Assembly (NCBI RefSeq): GCF_963678635.1
Contig: NC_087063.1
Coordinates: 4,502,580-4,566,579, forward strand
Reading direction: 5' to 3'
Length of the DNA stretch: 64,000 bases
Source of the DNA: Symsagittifera roscoffensis
Taxonomy: Eukaryota > Xenacoelomorpha > Acoela > Convolutidae
The notes below the pieces were generated by a model. That model ran no database searches and had not been told where the DNA came from. It was given only the letters and a program-made list of their open reading frames with translations. Shown here piece by piece: positions 1 through 9,755 of this stretch; the first letter of the stretch is position 1, and each line of letters starts with the position of its first letter. The position numbers and the translations under genes are program-made.

Positions 1-1684
1 AAGTAAATTTTGATTTTGAGAGTTGGATTTAGATAATTTTGAACAACTGTGTTCTGATTGAATAATAGCCCCAACTAATCCAGTGCGTATTTCGCGTAGC
101 CGTCGGCTTAAACCACGTGTTTGAATCTGATTGGTTGATTTCCGCTTACATGTTTTTCCGCCCTCTACCGAGTCATTCTGTGACGAAACTACCAGTCTAT
201 TTATAGAATGCTTATTATCCGCTGTACAAATTGGTCCCTTGGATGTATTTGGTCCCTTGGATGTATTAAAGCCAAGCGCAGTGCGAATTAGGTTGATCTT
301 TGCCACCGTAAACATATTATCATACGTACTAATTGGCGTTGCTTCTCTACTTGGATGACGTGATAAGTAGTCGGCCAAACCAATTTTAGCCCCCGGTTTA
401 TGCTCAATTTGAAAATCAAAAGGAATTAGTCGATCTAACCAGCGCGTTAAACGAGTAAACATCGTTTTATTTTTCTTGTTATTACCGTTCAAAAGGGATA
501 TTAGGGCTTTATGATCGGTAACGATCAAAAAACTTCGGCCAAGCATGTAATTTCTAAAGTATTCAGCCCCCCACACAACTGCCAACATTTCCAATTCGTT
601 TGTTGAGTATTTGTTTTCCGCTTCGTTAAGATATCGCGACGCAAACGAGATTGGGCGCCATCCTTCTGGTCCTAACTGTTCCAACACCGCGCCGAGCCCG
701 TTATGGCTTGCATCGCACACTATACAAATGTCTTTGTGGATATCAAAGTGCCGTAATTCAAGAATGTTAGAAACTTGTTTCTTAAGGTTTTCGAACGCGT
801 TCTGGCATTCAGGTGTCCAAATGTATTCATTATTTTTGCTTAGTAGGGGTCGCAGCGGTGCCGATGATTCGGCCAATGCCGGCAGATACTTGTGCAAACT
901 ATGAATTGACCCCATAAACGATTTTAATTGTGACAAAGTCCGTGGCGGCGTTAGCGCCTCTATTGGTTCTGTTTTTCTAACCAATGGAGTAATTCCAGTC
1001 GGGGTTATTTTATGGCCTAGCCATTCGCATTCTCGTTGGACGAATTTACATTTTGTCAATTTTAGGGACATTTTTTCACGATCCAGTTTCTTTAAAATTT
1101 TCTCTACCGTCGCTATGTAGTCTATCGCCGTTCCCTTGGTTACGACCAAAATATCATCGATGAACGCATGCGCTTGCGGGTATTCAGCGAGTATACAGTC
1201 CATTGCGCGCTGGAATTCCGCGGGCATTGTAGTGAGACCATAGAATCCGGTTTTGAACCGGTATGTACCCGTCGAGCGGCCTCCAATAAGAGAAAAATTG
1301 CACTGTATGCTCGTCTCAGCGTTTAGTGGCAGTTGGCCATAAGCGTATGTTAAATCCATTGTTGTGAAATATATGTCTCCCTGTTTTTTTTCGCTAATCG
1401 TTTGTCCAACCGTGTCCATTAGTTCCTCGATATTCGGCATTTGGTATTTATTCTTATGCACTTGTTTATTTAGTTCCCTCGACTCGAGTGCCAGTTTCAC
1501 GGACCCATCCGTTTTTACTGTTATTACTATTGGGGACACAAAGTATTTGTCCGAGCATTCGGATAATTTTTCGATATGACCCTGTTTCAATAATTTGTCA
1601 ATTTCGGCATCCACTTTTTCTTGCAGCGAAATCGGGACTCGACGCCCCTTCTGTTGTACTGGGGTGAGGTTTTCAAAAAATTCG
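1..1684 (-). pseudogene. Pol (reverse transcriptase/RNase H) of Ty3/gypsy copy 1, partial
   Basis: The minus-strand frame is open from just below an in-frame TAA at 1687-1689 to the window edge. It is the same protein as the polymerase at 10694-13621 in the complete copy, covering its N-terminal reverse transcriptase and RNase H part. It makes viral-type cDNA in intact relatives. The separation from the protease by a stop codon, shared with the other copy, and further breaks in gag mean this copy is probably not autonomous. Confidence 0.85.
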
Positions 1685-1686
1685 GC

Positions 1687-2547
1687 TTAAACTTTGTAGT
1701 TTCTTATTTTCCCTACCCTGCTAAAAAGGTTTGAAAACTGCTTACTGAAATATGTTTGCCATGAATCCAACTCCCCCTCCGGTTCCAGTGCGTCCTGACT
1801 GCCTTCTTCAATGGACATTATGTGGTCCCCTGGTGATTGTTGCACCAACTGGAGTCCTAGTTGGGGCATCAGATCTCTTCCAATTATTGATGGTCGGTTC
1901 CCTCCGATTACTTTTATCCTTGCATGGATCTTCCAGCCGTTTGATTGTATTGTTACTGCCATTGTTCCAATCATCTGTAGTGGATTGTTCCCATAATCCC
2001 GAAAAGCATTGTCCTCCTCCGTAAGATTGTCCAGTTTTACTCCTGATGTTCCCAAAGTTTTCCGCAATTCTCCGATGGTGAAAATTGAAATTGGGGACCC
2101 GCTATCGATCCACACTCGAGTGGGTTTCCCATTGACTTTGATCGGCAATTGTGCCCCAGCAACTTTCAATTCTGTGACTCTTTTTCGCTTTATGGCCATA
2201 ACCATATAGTCCCCGTCGGAGCTGCTTGAGTCCCACGAGTGCACCACTGGATTCTTATTAACCCATCCAATGGAACTTGCATGTTGTGATGCTTCTTCGT
2301 CCGCCGAATTTTCTAGGTGATGATCGTCGCCATTCTCCCGTATCATTCCTACGGCTCCCTGTCCCCGCTGGTTTCCACGTTTTCCCCTGCAGGTTCGTTC
2401 GAAATGGCCAATTTTGTGGCAAAAATTGCATGTAACCCCCTTTGCTGGGCATCTGTCCAAGTGTTCCCTGGTGAAATTTTGTTGATCGCAGTTATAACAT
2501 TTGTTGTTATTGGGGAGATTTCTGCCTCGATACGATCCTCGCCCTTG
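1687..2547 (-). pseudogene. Zinc knuckle plus retropepsin of Ty3/gypsy copy 1
   Basis: The minus-strand frame carries a CCHC zinc knuckle (spacing C-x2-C-x4-H-x4-C), preceded by another cysteine-rich motif, then an aspartic protease with the active-site triplet DSG in WIDSGSPIS and a downstream IIGRD motif. In the family the zinc knuckle binds genomic RNA and the protease cuts the polyprotein. The frame is closed by TAA at both ends: 2548-2550 separates it from Gag and 1687-1689 from Pol, both in the same frame as the neighbours. It is the duplicate of 13622-14482. Confidence 0.85.
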
Positions 2548-3285
2548 TTAAGAGCCCCCGCCCCTTGCACGATTGTTCCGATAACCTCCACGGATTATTC
2601 CGACTGGTTCCGATTTTATCTGGATTCCTCCGCCTCCTGATGATGATCCTGGGGCCCCCACTGGTCCCGTGGCAACATATGATGATGCATACTTGTTACC
2701 CCTCTCGTACGATAGAGCTATCCGGTACACTTCCTCAGGTGTTTTCGTCGACCTGCATAGTTCCTTTTGTGCATCCCGATTATTCATGTTAACAATGAAT
2801 ACGTCTCTTAGTATTCGGTCTTCTAGTGTTCCAAAATTGCACCGCGCTGCCAATCCGCTGAGTACGGAGTGGAATTGCTTCATATGTTTCATATGTTTCA
2901 TTTCTTTCTTTCTTAAATTCCGTTTCCAACGCGTCTATCATCCGTGGGTAACGAATCGTCGTGAGGTCCAGGTGTGGTCGTCTTTTGTGCAGTTCATCCT
3001 GCCCCTTTTCCCCAGACACAAATACAGGTTCGAAATCAACACCTGTTCTGATTCCCGCCGATTTTTTCCGTCTACTTCCTCGGGCAAGTCAGTAATTTGG
3101 GCCTCTGTGAGTGTCGCGGCGAAGTAGAAGTTCATCGGGTTTAGTGAGTGCTTGGCGACCATTCCCCATTGGAATCTGTTAATCCAGAATTCCCACATCA
3201 TTGGCGGTTCCGTGCATTTTGCTGGCCAAAAGCCCGTGATGCCCAGTGGATCCTTTCCCCCACCTGATCCTGCTGACTGCGCCAT
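2548..3285 (-). pseudogene. Gag of Ty3/gypsy copy 1, frameshifted
   Basis: The capsid region is spread over three overlapping minus-strand frames: 3285-2938, then about 3019-2789, then 2901-2548. Two frameshifts are implied, one near 3030 and one in the GAAA-rich run near 2900, beside a duplicated CATATGTTT. The first ATG (3285-3283) lies exactly at the LTR/PBS border. The same breaks occur in the second copy. The last frame ends with a Gly/Arg-rich tail before the in-frame TAA at 2548. Gag forms the virus-like particle in the family. Confidence 0.8.
3267..3284 (-). other. Primer-binding site, tRNA-Ser type (copy 1)
   Basis: On the minus strand TGGCGCAGTCAGCAGGAT follows the LTR end directly. 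It is complementary to an animal tRNA-Ser 3' end including CCA, the same PBS class as in Drosophila 17.6 and 297. It also encodes the first Gag codons. Confidence 0.8.
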
Positions 3286-3500
3286 GTCGAGAAGGTAAAA
3301 CGATAGTCGTCTAATTGTTAATTCCGATAGAAGAGATTGTCAACTTATTCTTACAAAGTTAGCATAAAGAGTGGTTAGAAACAGTATCCAAGGGTGACAG
3401 ACTGTTCCAAGGGCAAACACCTGATAATCAATTAGTCTAGCACCAAGAGTGAACATTTGATTGACAGCTTCCGAAATGAACTAAATTACTCTATACAACA
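3285..3500 (-). repeat. 5' LTR of Ty3/gypsy copy 1
   Basis: 216 bp, beginning TG and ending CA on the element strand. It is nearly identical to the LTRs at 9291-9506 and 15220-15435. It differs from the 15220 copy at two sites that I could see. It should hold the element promoter and poly(A) site, but no clear TATA box was picked out. Confidence 0.92.
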
Positions 3501-4358
3501 ATAAAGATTGATTTTTTAACTAACAGATAAATAATTGATTTTGTTTCAATATTTGTCGGCTTATTTGGCTGGTGTTTTTTAGCAACATTGTGTTCAGTTC
3601 AATTGTTTTTATTCAGTTCAATTTTGAAGAATGAAACTATATTTCATGGATTTTTTATTTCTATACGCGCTGAAATTTTCAATTTGAAAATAAAAATTTT
3701 AAATTGTTTTTGTTGCACAGCGTATTGTTTTAAAGTCTGAATTTTTTCAGATTTTTTGTTTCGTAAGTTTTGTTTAGCAGTTTCGACTCGACTGTTTTGT
3801 CTACGAAAGATTTTAATTATAAAGACAATCAACCAGCTGGTGTAGAGGCAACGTACCTAGCGAAGATAGAAAAGAATTTTGATTCGATTCTGTCCGGGAC
3901 CTGTTTTTTGCAAGCTAGATTTCTTGTTTTTTCGGTTTATCGTCCGTTTATTTCTTTTTGTCGGCTTAGTTCCCGTAGCTCAAAACTTGAAGGATCGGCT
4001 TTCCTCCAGGTTGCTGCAACACCCTTGCTTGTGACGAAATTTTTCGAGGAAATTTTCTGCTATTTTAGTTAATTGTCTATCTGCTTTTTTGTCGGCTTAG
4101 TTTCCGCAGAAAAGAGATTGTGAAAGTTCAGCTTCTTTCTAGCATTCCAAAAGCTCCTTGTAAAGTTTTTGATGGTGCAGTTAATAAAAGTTTTAAGTTT
4201 TTTTTTTTCAATTTTTGATTTTGCTTCTGTTTGATTTTTTAATTATAGTCATACATATTTATCGCAAGTGGTGCAAAACTCAGCTGTGTGAAGAAATGTT
4301 AACATATGTTTGGAATAATTTTTATATCATATTTTATGTTGTCTGTTGGTCTGATTAG
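3501..4358 (+). other. PHF12-like intron A/B, 3' part (unit 1)
   Basis: Non-coding, T-rich sequence between the LTR and exon B. It contains several copies of a short dispersed motif (TTTTGTCGGCTTAGTTCCCG at about 3957 and 4086) and a TATCGCAAGTGG block at 4259, both of which recur elsewhere in the window. Short open frames here look accidental. Confidence 0.7.
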
Positions 4359-4498
4359 CATTTCACCTGGAGTGCACTGAGCCTCCTCTGACGTCACTGC
4401 CCCAGGGCAGGTGGATGTGTCCCCTCCATCCCCACCACTACAACCCCACTCTGCAAACGAGCACCAGTTGGACCCAAAGAGTAGTCTACCACCAACAG
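4359..4498 (+). CDS. PHF12: PHF12-like exon B, second half of PHD finger (unit 1)
   Basis: A GC-rich island between an AG acceptor (CTGATTAG) and a GT donor (CAACAG/GTACAT). Read in phase with exon A it encodes [20 protein letters not shown] followed by PLH. This is the H-x2-C and C-x2-H half of a PHD zinc finger and closely matches the second PHD finger of animal PHF12. It is 140 nt long, entering with two bases of a codon and leaving in phase 0. The other half of the finger in this unit would lie about 3.5 kb before the window start. Identical to 16293-16432. Confidence 0.82.
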
Positions 4499-4926
4499 GT
4501 ACATGACTACTGAATGAAATATATTGATCAAAAAGCCGGAAAATTACAAATGTCAACTTTTTTCGGAAACGAGAAAAAATTTGCAAATTAAATTCATGTG
4601 TTAGTATGATTATTAACAGGTCTCGTCTCAATTAAAGACATATATGAGTCGAAAAAGACATTTGGTTTTAAGCATCAATGAAATGAAAAATAGAAAGTGA
4701 AAATTGATATTATATTTGAGATTTGTTCTTCTGATACCTGCTGGAAAATCTATTTAAAAAACATCAATTATCCGAGCTGGTCCGGCGTGCAAAAGAAATC
4801 ATGTAAAAAAAATCATTTTTCTACGAAAATTTTTTACAAGAACTTTTTTTTGCATGAGAAGCTGTGCTTTTTGAAGCTTCATGAGCCAGGTATTTTTGTT
4901 TTCTTACATATTTGTCATTTGCTTAG

Positions 4927-5585
4927 TTCTCCAAACCAATAGATACAGAACAAGTGAAGAGAAAATTTTACGAGAACCTAAACAAAAAGTATCCACCATG
5001 GTTCGACAAAAACGAACCAAAGCGAAGGCCGAAAGAGTTCGAAATTGACGTGCCTGTATCTATTAAAGAAATGTACAGAACAGCGAAACTGAAAACTGAG
5101 CGACCGGAAATTCTTCAAAATAGTTCTTCTTATTCTGATACAATAAATAATGAAAGTCAGTTCGAGTCTTTACTTCATGATGAGAATAACAAAAAATTAA
5201 TCGACGGTCTTTTAAACCTTATTGTAAATCATTCCGATTCACGATGTCCAACTAGTCATAGAATGAAGGAATGCGGAACTTTGAAAAATTGTAACCTTGA
5301 AAATAATAACGATAGTGTCGGAAATGTTGACGACTCGGAAATAATATCAGCTGTTCAATCGTTGTCCGATCACAGTTTAGCACGAGTCAACTCGTCGATT
5401 GCGGCTTTATTTGACATTGAAAGGAAGACAATCTGGCTGATGGATAAACCGTGGTTGTGCATTGGATCGGACGGTGATATATGCGACGTGGTTTTAAGTA
5501 CTAGCTTGTGCAAACGGGTATCACAAAAACATGCCGTTCTCTTTTTCGATGCCAAATCAAGACAGTTTGAAGTACTCAATTACAG
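4927..5585 (+). CDS. PHF12: PHF12-like exon C, linker and start of FHA domain (unit 1)
   Basis: The acceptor TTTGCTTAG/TTC gives a phase-0 exon that follows exon B without a stop. The first 50 or so residues include VKRKFYENLNKKYPPW and DVPVSIKEMY, resembling the conserved region after PHD2 in PHF12. A Ser/Asn-rich linker follows. The end (KPWLCIGSDGDICDVVL, then QKHAVLFFD, then FEVLNY) is the front half of an FHA domain, a phosphopeptide-binding fold. The donor is TACAG/GTAAAA, phase 2. It differs from unit 2 at 5493 (silent) and 5497 (Ser here, Arg in unit 2). Confidence 0.85.
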
Positions 5586-5810
5586 GTAAAAATTACTTCT
5601 TGACATTTCACAGGATAAAAGTATATTGAAAACTTTGTCTGACAGTGTAATAGAAATTTTATTGATACACTGAATCACATTTTGTAATCGGTATATAATT
5701 TGTGACTCGGGATAAATTGACCTTTCGATGTGCGCCCACCCCTTCCGTAATTATCAATAATTATCAAAAATAGCAAAACACCAAAAGGCATTAACAAACG
5801 CATGTAATGA

Positions 5811-6010
5811 GGAGCTGTGGCTGAGTGGGTAAGACACTCGGCCATTAACGCAAAGGTCTGTATCGAATCCCACTTCGGCCACGGTTGTAGGGGTCTCAGC
5901 GTCTTCCTCCTCCTCAAGGTGGGACCGGCTGCGACGAAATGGATGATATTTCTCTCCCACACGAAAAAAAGGCCCACGGTTGAATCGTGGGAGCTAGGCC
6001 AGGGCTATTA
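5811..6010 (+). repeat. tRNA-derived SINE (unit 1 copy)
   Basis: The head has a Pol III A box-like stretch (GTGGCTGAGTGGGTAAG) and a B box-like stretch (GTATCGAATCCC) at tRNA spacing. A non-tRNA body follows, with a short hairpin (CCCACG/CGTGGG), ending near TATTAAAAATAGC. It lies in the intron between exons C and D. The head resembles a Ser/Leu-type tRNA. A body fragment recurs near 22200. Confidence 0.72.
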
Positions 6011-6502
6011 AAAATAGCACTCAATCGATTGGCCGACTGAACATTTTGTGTGACAAGAAAAAAATTTTGAAAAAGGAAAAAATCGTTGGAATTTTTTTTT
6101 CGAATTTCTGTTTTGGCGATTATTGCTTCGAGTAAAGCAAGTTAAATTTTGCTGCTCTTGCATTGTAATGATTGTATCTCAATACAGAACTTTGTTCTCG
6201 GCAAAATCTTAGTAATTGGTGACATAATATAGCGCATTAAACCTTCTTTATAATTTGGCTTACTGGTACGGCATTTAAGGTGGTGCTTGAAGCCCTCCAT
6301 GATCCGTGCTCATTTCTTGAAGGTGTTGAAACATCATCCAGGCCAGAAAAAGTAACAAAAAAATTGCATGTAATTCTGACAATGGCCTCAACAGCGGTTT
6401 TCTGTAAGGAGCCGAACAGCTCGTTTGTCTTATAAATCGTCTTAATTTAAATTAACCTAACTTAACAACAATCGTATGAAATTTTTTGACATGTCTTAAC
6501 AG

Positions 6503-6854
6503 CGAACATGGCACGATAGTTGATGGTGTTCAGCTTGGATGTGAAAATCACAGCAAGCCAAAGCAACCCGACAAAAAATGTCACGCAGCCAATTCAATGG
6601 ATCCTTCTGCAACTACTGTCGAATCTGTCAGATTGTTTATCACGAAAAGTAGCGATAGTTCGAAATATGCAACCTTGAAAAAAGCACAGCAATATAAACG
6701 ACAGGCGACGATGCGTACTCATCAAACAAGCTGCAATTGCGAAGAAATTATTGTCTTCGGGGGAACAATAGGCTGGGAAGGATCGGTGCACCTTCATCAT
6801 GGATCAGTGTTGAGAATTGGATGTGTTTCTTTAGTTTTGTCAATCTTGTGTTGA
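6503..6854 (+). CDS. PHF12: PHF12-like exon D, end of FHA domain and stop (unit 1)
   Basis: The acceptor TTAACAG/C completes the split Ser codon of exon C and continues SEHGTIVDGVQL, the conserved FHA strand that follows the split in PHF12 proteins. After a basic linker come SCNCEE and GWEGSVHLHHGSVLRIGC, matching the conserved end of PHF12. The TGA is at 6852-6854. In animals PHF12 (Pf1) is a subunit of a Sin3/HDAC co-repressor complex together with MRG15. Human PHF12 is about 1000 aa; the spacer between PHD2 and FHA is much shorter here. Identical to 18437-18788. Confidence 0.87.
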
Positions 6855-7059
6855 ATTTTAATTCGAAATTCTAAACCCTGACCAACATTTTTTTGCTGTT
6901 TGTTGAGGATTAAATTTCAGAATGTGTATAGTTGGTTGTATGGTTATTGTTCCTACTCTAGAAGGAAGTTGCAGAATATTTGTGCTTTGTAGGGGTTTTC
7001 TAGATAAATTTCAACTTTTAGACTAGCCGTATTTGACGGAATTTTTTACACAATTTGAA

Positions 7060-7795
7060 AGGTTTAAATTTAGGAGCTCAAATTTAAGAAGATGGTGTTC
7101 ACCTGTGATCATTTTTTGTAAAACTGGGAGGCTTTGAAAATTGCCAATTTGGAATCATTAACGCGCGATATAGTTCGTGCTTTGAACGCGTAAGCGGCAA
7201 TGCAATCTGGTCCATTATATATTGCAATTAGAATGGAGGCAAGCTATCTGGTTTTATTTGTGGTAAGGCGACAATTCGTAACAGTTGAATTGCGTAACAA
7301 GACTGCTCGTACATCAGGGCAAAGCCCTGAATGTTCCGACTGCCCTTTAATCCATATCCAGAAAAACTAAGTTCTATACGAAATCAAAGATCAATTGTAC
7401 AACTTTGAGTCCTACGAAATTAATACGACCAATTAGCTAGCCTCAATTCAATTTGCACGATTTTGTTGTGCGGGGTATTTCGCCACATGTATTAATTACG
7501 CTTTCAGCATTATGAATAAAATCTTCAAAACGCGCATATATTAGTCCAGCGCATGACCAAATTGGCAATTTTCAAACTCCTAGAACTTTGCAAAAAATGA
7601 ACCGAGGTAAAATATCTCTTTTATATTTGATTTCAGGGAGTCGATATATTCAATGGCTATAAAAATTTTTTGTCAAAAACTATTATTTCGATCGTCGAAA
7701 ATTGACTGAATAAAAAGAAAACCATCCCAAGCAAAAATATTCCCTTTTCTTCGAAAGTCGGGACAACAAGGCATTGGCAAGCAGGGAATACCTTA
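7060..7795 (+). repeat. Dispersed repeat family D1 (unit 1 copy)
   Basis: It contains GACTGCTCGTACATCAGG, a TCAGGGC/GCCCTGA hairpin, and an end with AACCATCCCAAGCAAAAATA followed by TCGGGACAACAA. Diverged relatives of these blocks occur in the same order at about 41480-42100. The borders are approximate. Confidence 0.5.
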
Positions 7796-8218
7796 CTCCG
7801 CTGCGCTTTTACATTCGGCGCGAGAATTTCGGTGCGTGTAAATCAGTGTTTGCCGCTTAATCTACTATTACGAATTGTCGATTGTTACGAATTGTTGCTT
7901 GTCATGAATTGCCACCTGTTATGAATTGTCGGCTCGAGCTTAATCATACGTTTATAGCCGCTAAAAAAATTTTGATACATAACATAGCGTGCTTGGGTAA
8001 ACTTTCACAGAAAACCCCGTAAAAATCCAAAGTTTTTTTTAATTTCATTTTTTTCAATCAAAAAATTTTTAATAGAGGTCAAAGGGTAGTCTTACGTTCA
8101 GGAATTAGCCCTGATACGATCGGTTTTGATAAAGCTATTTTTAAAGTTAGATTATTAGTAGGTTTTTAATTTCGAGATCATGATAATAAAAAGGGAGCAT
8201 TGTTGGAATAGGTGAAGC

Positions 8219-8300
8219 CGATTCGACTGCTAAAAACGAGTCCTTATCGGGATTCAAACCCTGTTAGCCCGAAGACGGTCGCGTTAACACAATGTTGTGT
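8219..8300 (-). repeat. tRNA-like sequence, minus strand (unit 1)
   Basis: On the minus strand GGGTTTGAATCCC looks like a T arm/B box, preceded by a tRNA-sized GC-rich stretch. No clean cloverleaf was obtained by hand, so a SINE head or tRNA pseudogene is likelier than a working tRNA. The unit 2 copy (about 20153-20234) differs at two bases. Confidence 0.3.
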
Positions 8301-8407
8301 CCGACCCTATTCAATGTAATTTCGCAGTCGGGCTTATGTGTTGCGTGCTTGCCAGTACAGAAGTACGAACTGTTAATGATGGAAACAAAATGCCTGGTGG
8401 TTATTGG

Positions 8408-8459
8408 CAGCCGATCTGTGTGGACGGCGATCTAAACAGCCGATCTGTGTGGACGGCGA
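8408..8459 (+). repeat. 23-bp direct repeat at duplication junction
   Basis: The 23-bp sequence starting CAGCCGATCTGTGTGG is present at 8408-8430 and again at 8437-8459, separated by TCTAAA. The first copy starts exactly where homology with unit 2 ends (CAG shared). This looks like a templated insertion at a duplication breakpoint. Confidence 0.75.
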
Positions 8460-8557
8460 GGGCTGCGTGCCCACTTCTGCTTCCATCCGACTCTGCTACC
8501 AGTGTGGCAAGAGCTGTGCCCAGTTTCCACTTGTGGCTTGTGACTACTGCCCCGCAG
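8440..8557 (+). CDS. PHF12: PHF12-like exon A, first half of second PHD finger (unit 2)
   Basis: The open frame encodes RLCYQCGKSCAQFPLVACDY followed by CPA, the first four zinc ligands of the PHF12 second PHD finger. It ends in a phase-1 donor (CCCGCAG/GTACAG). Joining to exon B at 16293 restores one continuous PHD finger with ligands C-C-C-C-H-C-C-H. The intron is 7.7 kb and contains the retroelement. The 5' limit is uncertain: the frame is open back to 8404 across the junction, a CAG acceptor-like site sits at 8437-8439, and the true exon may have been cut by the duplication. Exons for PHD1 and the N-terminus are absent between unit 1 and this exon. Confidence 0.75.
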
Positions 8558-8599
8558 GTACAGTCAGATACAGCCATCCACACATTTCACCTAACCACA

Positions 8600-8655
8600 C
8601 ATTTCCACCCCAAAAGCAGGCATTTCCAGAACAGATTGCTTCTGGGGTGGAAATG
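8600..8655 (+). repeat. Imperfect hairpin, 18-bp stem
   Basis: CATTTCCACCCCAAAAGC at 8600-8617 pairs with 8638-8655 in 17 of 18 positions, with a 20-nt loop, shortly after the exon A donor. Function unknown. Confidence 0.6.
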
Positions 8656-8717
8656 ACTGGGAGCCATATTCACCCATCGCTCTTTTTGCTCTTTTTAATA
8701 AAGTGTCAATGAACGAA

Positions 8718-9286
8718 ATGAAGATATTTTTTTTCAAGATAAAGTTTTGCAAGTTGTTCACGCTCAAATTGGGTTTTTCGTGGCTTGACTTCATGTGCTC
8801 GAGTTCACTGACACTTTTCCAATTGTCTGTTAGTCATTTTCAGTGGAATATTTTTTCCTCGTACGATTCTGCTCTTAAATTTTAAGTCCCATTAAAATTG
8901 TAAAGCAAAATCTGCAAGGGGCGAAATATGCCACAAAAATCAAAAGGCGAGAAATGTGTGTGGAGAAATGTGGACTAAATCAGTGAGAATTATTATATAA
9001 TTAGTGCTCATGGAAAAAAACGCTATTTTATTGGGAGATAAAATCGACAAATTATTCTACCTGATTTTAAACCTTATTTCATGCTGATTATGCTTGCGAC
9101 TAGCAAGGGTATTGCAATCAGGTACTAAACTTTTCTTACTGTATTTAACTTAGTTCACAGGATATCCAAGTTTAGAGGATCTACAGAGCCACCCAAGTTT
9201 CTTTTTTAACAGCTCTAGTTCCTGTTATAGAGTAACTGTGCTTAGAGTTAATTAGTTACTGTTGTTACAGCTGAAAAAGTTTCTAG
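8718..9286. other. PHF12-like intron A/B, 5' part (unit 2)
   Basis: Non-coding, AT-rich. A block ending CACTGACACTTTTCCAATTG (about 8807) recurs in diverged form near 23295 and 34772, which suggests another dispersed repeat. No gene seen. Confidence 0.5.
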
Positions 9287-9290
9287 ATAA
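9287..9290. other. Target-site duplication ATAA (left)
   Basis: ATAA directly precedes the LTR at 9291, and ATAA follows the other LTR at 15436-15439. A 4-bp duplication fits Ty3/gypsy integration. Confidence 0.8.
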
Positions 9291-9506
9291 TGTCGAGAAG
9301 GTAAAACGATAGTCGTCTAATTGTTAATTCCGATAGAAGAGATTGTCAACTTAATCTTACAAAGTTAGCATAAAGAGTGGTTAGAAACAGTATCCAAGGG
9401 TGACAGACTGTTCCAAGGACAAACACCTGCTAATCAATTAGTCTAGCACCAAGAGTGAACATTTGATTGACAGCTTCCGAAATGAACTCAATTACTCTAT
9501 ACAACA
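9291..9506 (-). repeat. 3' LTR
   Basis: 216 bp with TG...CA ends. It differs from the 15220-15435 LTR at four sites. The ATAA target duplication abuts it at 9287-9290. Confidence 0.93.
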
Positions 9507-9518
9507 CTTCCCCTTCGA
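9507..9518 (-). other. Polypurine tract
   Basis: On the element strand GAAGGGGAAG ends immediately before the 3' LTR. This is the expected plus-strand primer for reverse transcription. Confidence 0.8.
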
Positions 9519-9755
9519 TAATGAAACTTTAGTTGAGTAGAAATGGTTTCGCTGGTTGACTTTAATGACTGAAATGGTTGATCATAGATGGTTGAAAAGA
9601 ATTACTAGCTTCATGTTTGGCTACAATTTAGACTTTAATAATGACAACTTTTTAACAACTAAAAGATCACTGAGCAGTGATACCAATTGAGTTTTAAGTC
9701 ACTAATGACTCACCCTCTCCCTGGGTTAGAACAGTTTTTCGGAAAGTTTTGTAAA

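Larger units (their letters stand above)
1..3500 (-). mobile_element. Ty3/gypsy LTR retrotransposon, copy 1 (5' part, cut by window edge)
   Basis: Minus-strand Metaviridae-type element. Reading downwards from 3500 it has a 216-bp 5' LTR (3285-3500), PBS (3267-3284), gag (about 3285-2548), a zinc-knuckle/protease region (about 2547-1687) and the start of reverse transcriptase, which runs out of the window at position 1. It is the duplicate of 11936-15435 and shares the same frame breaks, so these predate the duplication. The base next to the LTR begins ATAA, the same target-site bases as in the complete copy. Confidence 0.9.
1..8410. repeat. Tandem segmental duplication, unit 1 (partial)
   Basis: This stretch matches 11936-20344 almost base for base. 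The offset is 11935 up to a poly-T run near 4200 and 11934 after it, a one-base length difference. It contains the 5' part of an antisense Ty3/gypsy element and PHF12-like exons B, C and D. I noticed only scattered substitutions (for example 3270, 5493 and 5497), so the copies are over 99 % identical by eye. The match ends at 8410 (20344 in unit 2). The start of unit 1 lies before the window. A recent duplication or an assembly that kept two haplotypes in tandem would both look like this. Confidence 0.93.
6855..8410. other. 3' flank of PHF12-like copy 1
   Basis: No gene seen. It holds a dispersed repeat (about 7060-7795), a tRNA-like block on the minus strand (8219-8300) and ends at the duplication junction. 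Confidence 0.6.

Noticed and set aside
2669-3127. 152-codon + strand frame (also at 14604)
   Set aside because: Antisense shadow of the retroelement gag, with no recognisable features.
4299-4631. 110-codon minus-strand frame with cysteines (also at 16233)
   Set aside because: It is antisense to PHF12 exon B, whose sense strand gives a clear PHD finger with splice sites.
5806-5885. Functional tRNA gene
   Set aside because: The A and B boxes are present, but the arms do not fold well and the block continues into a SINE body, so it is called a SINE.
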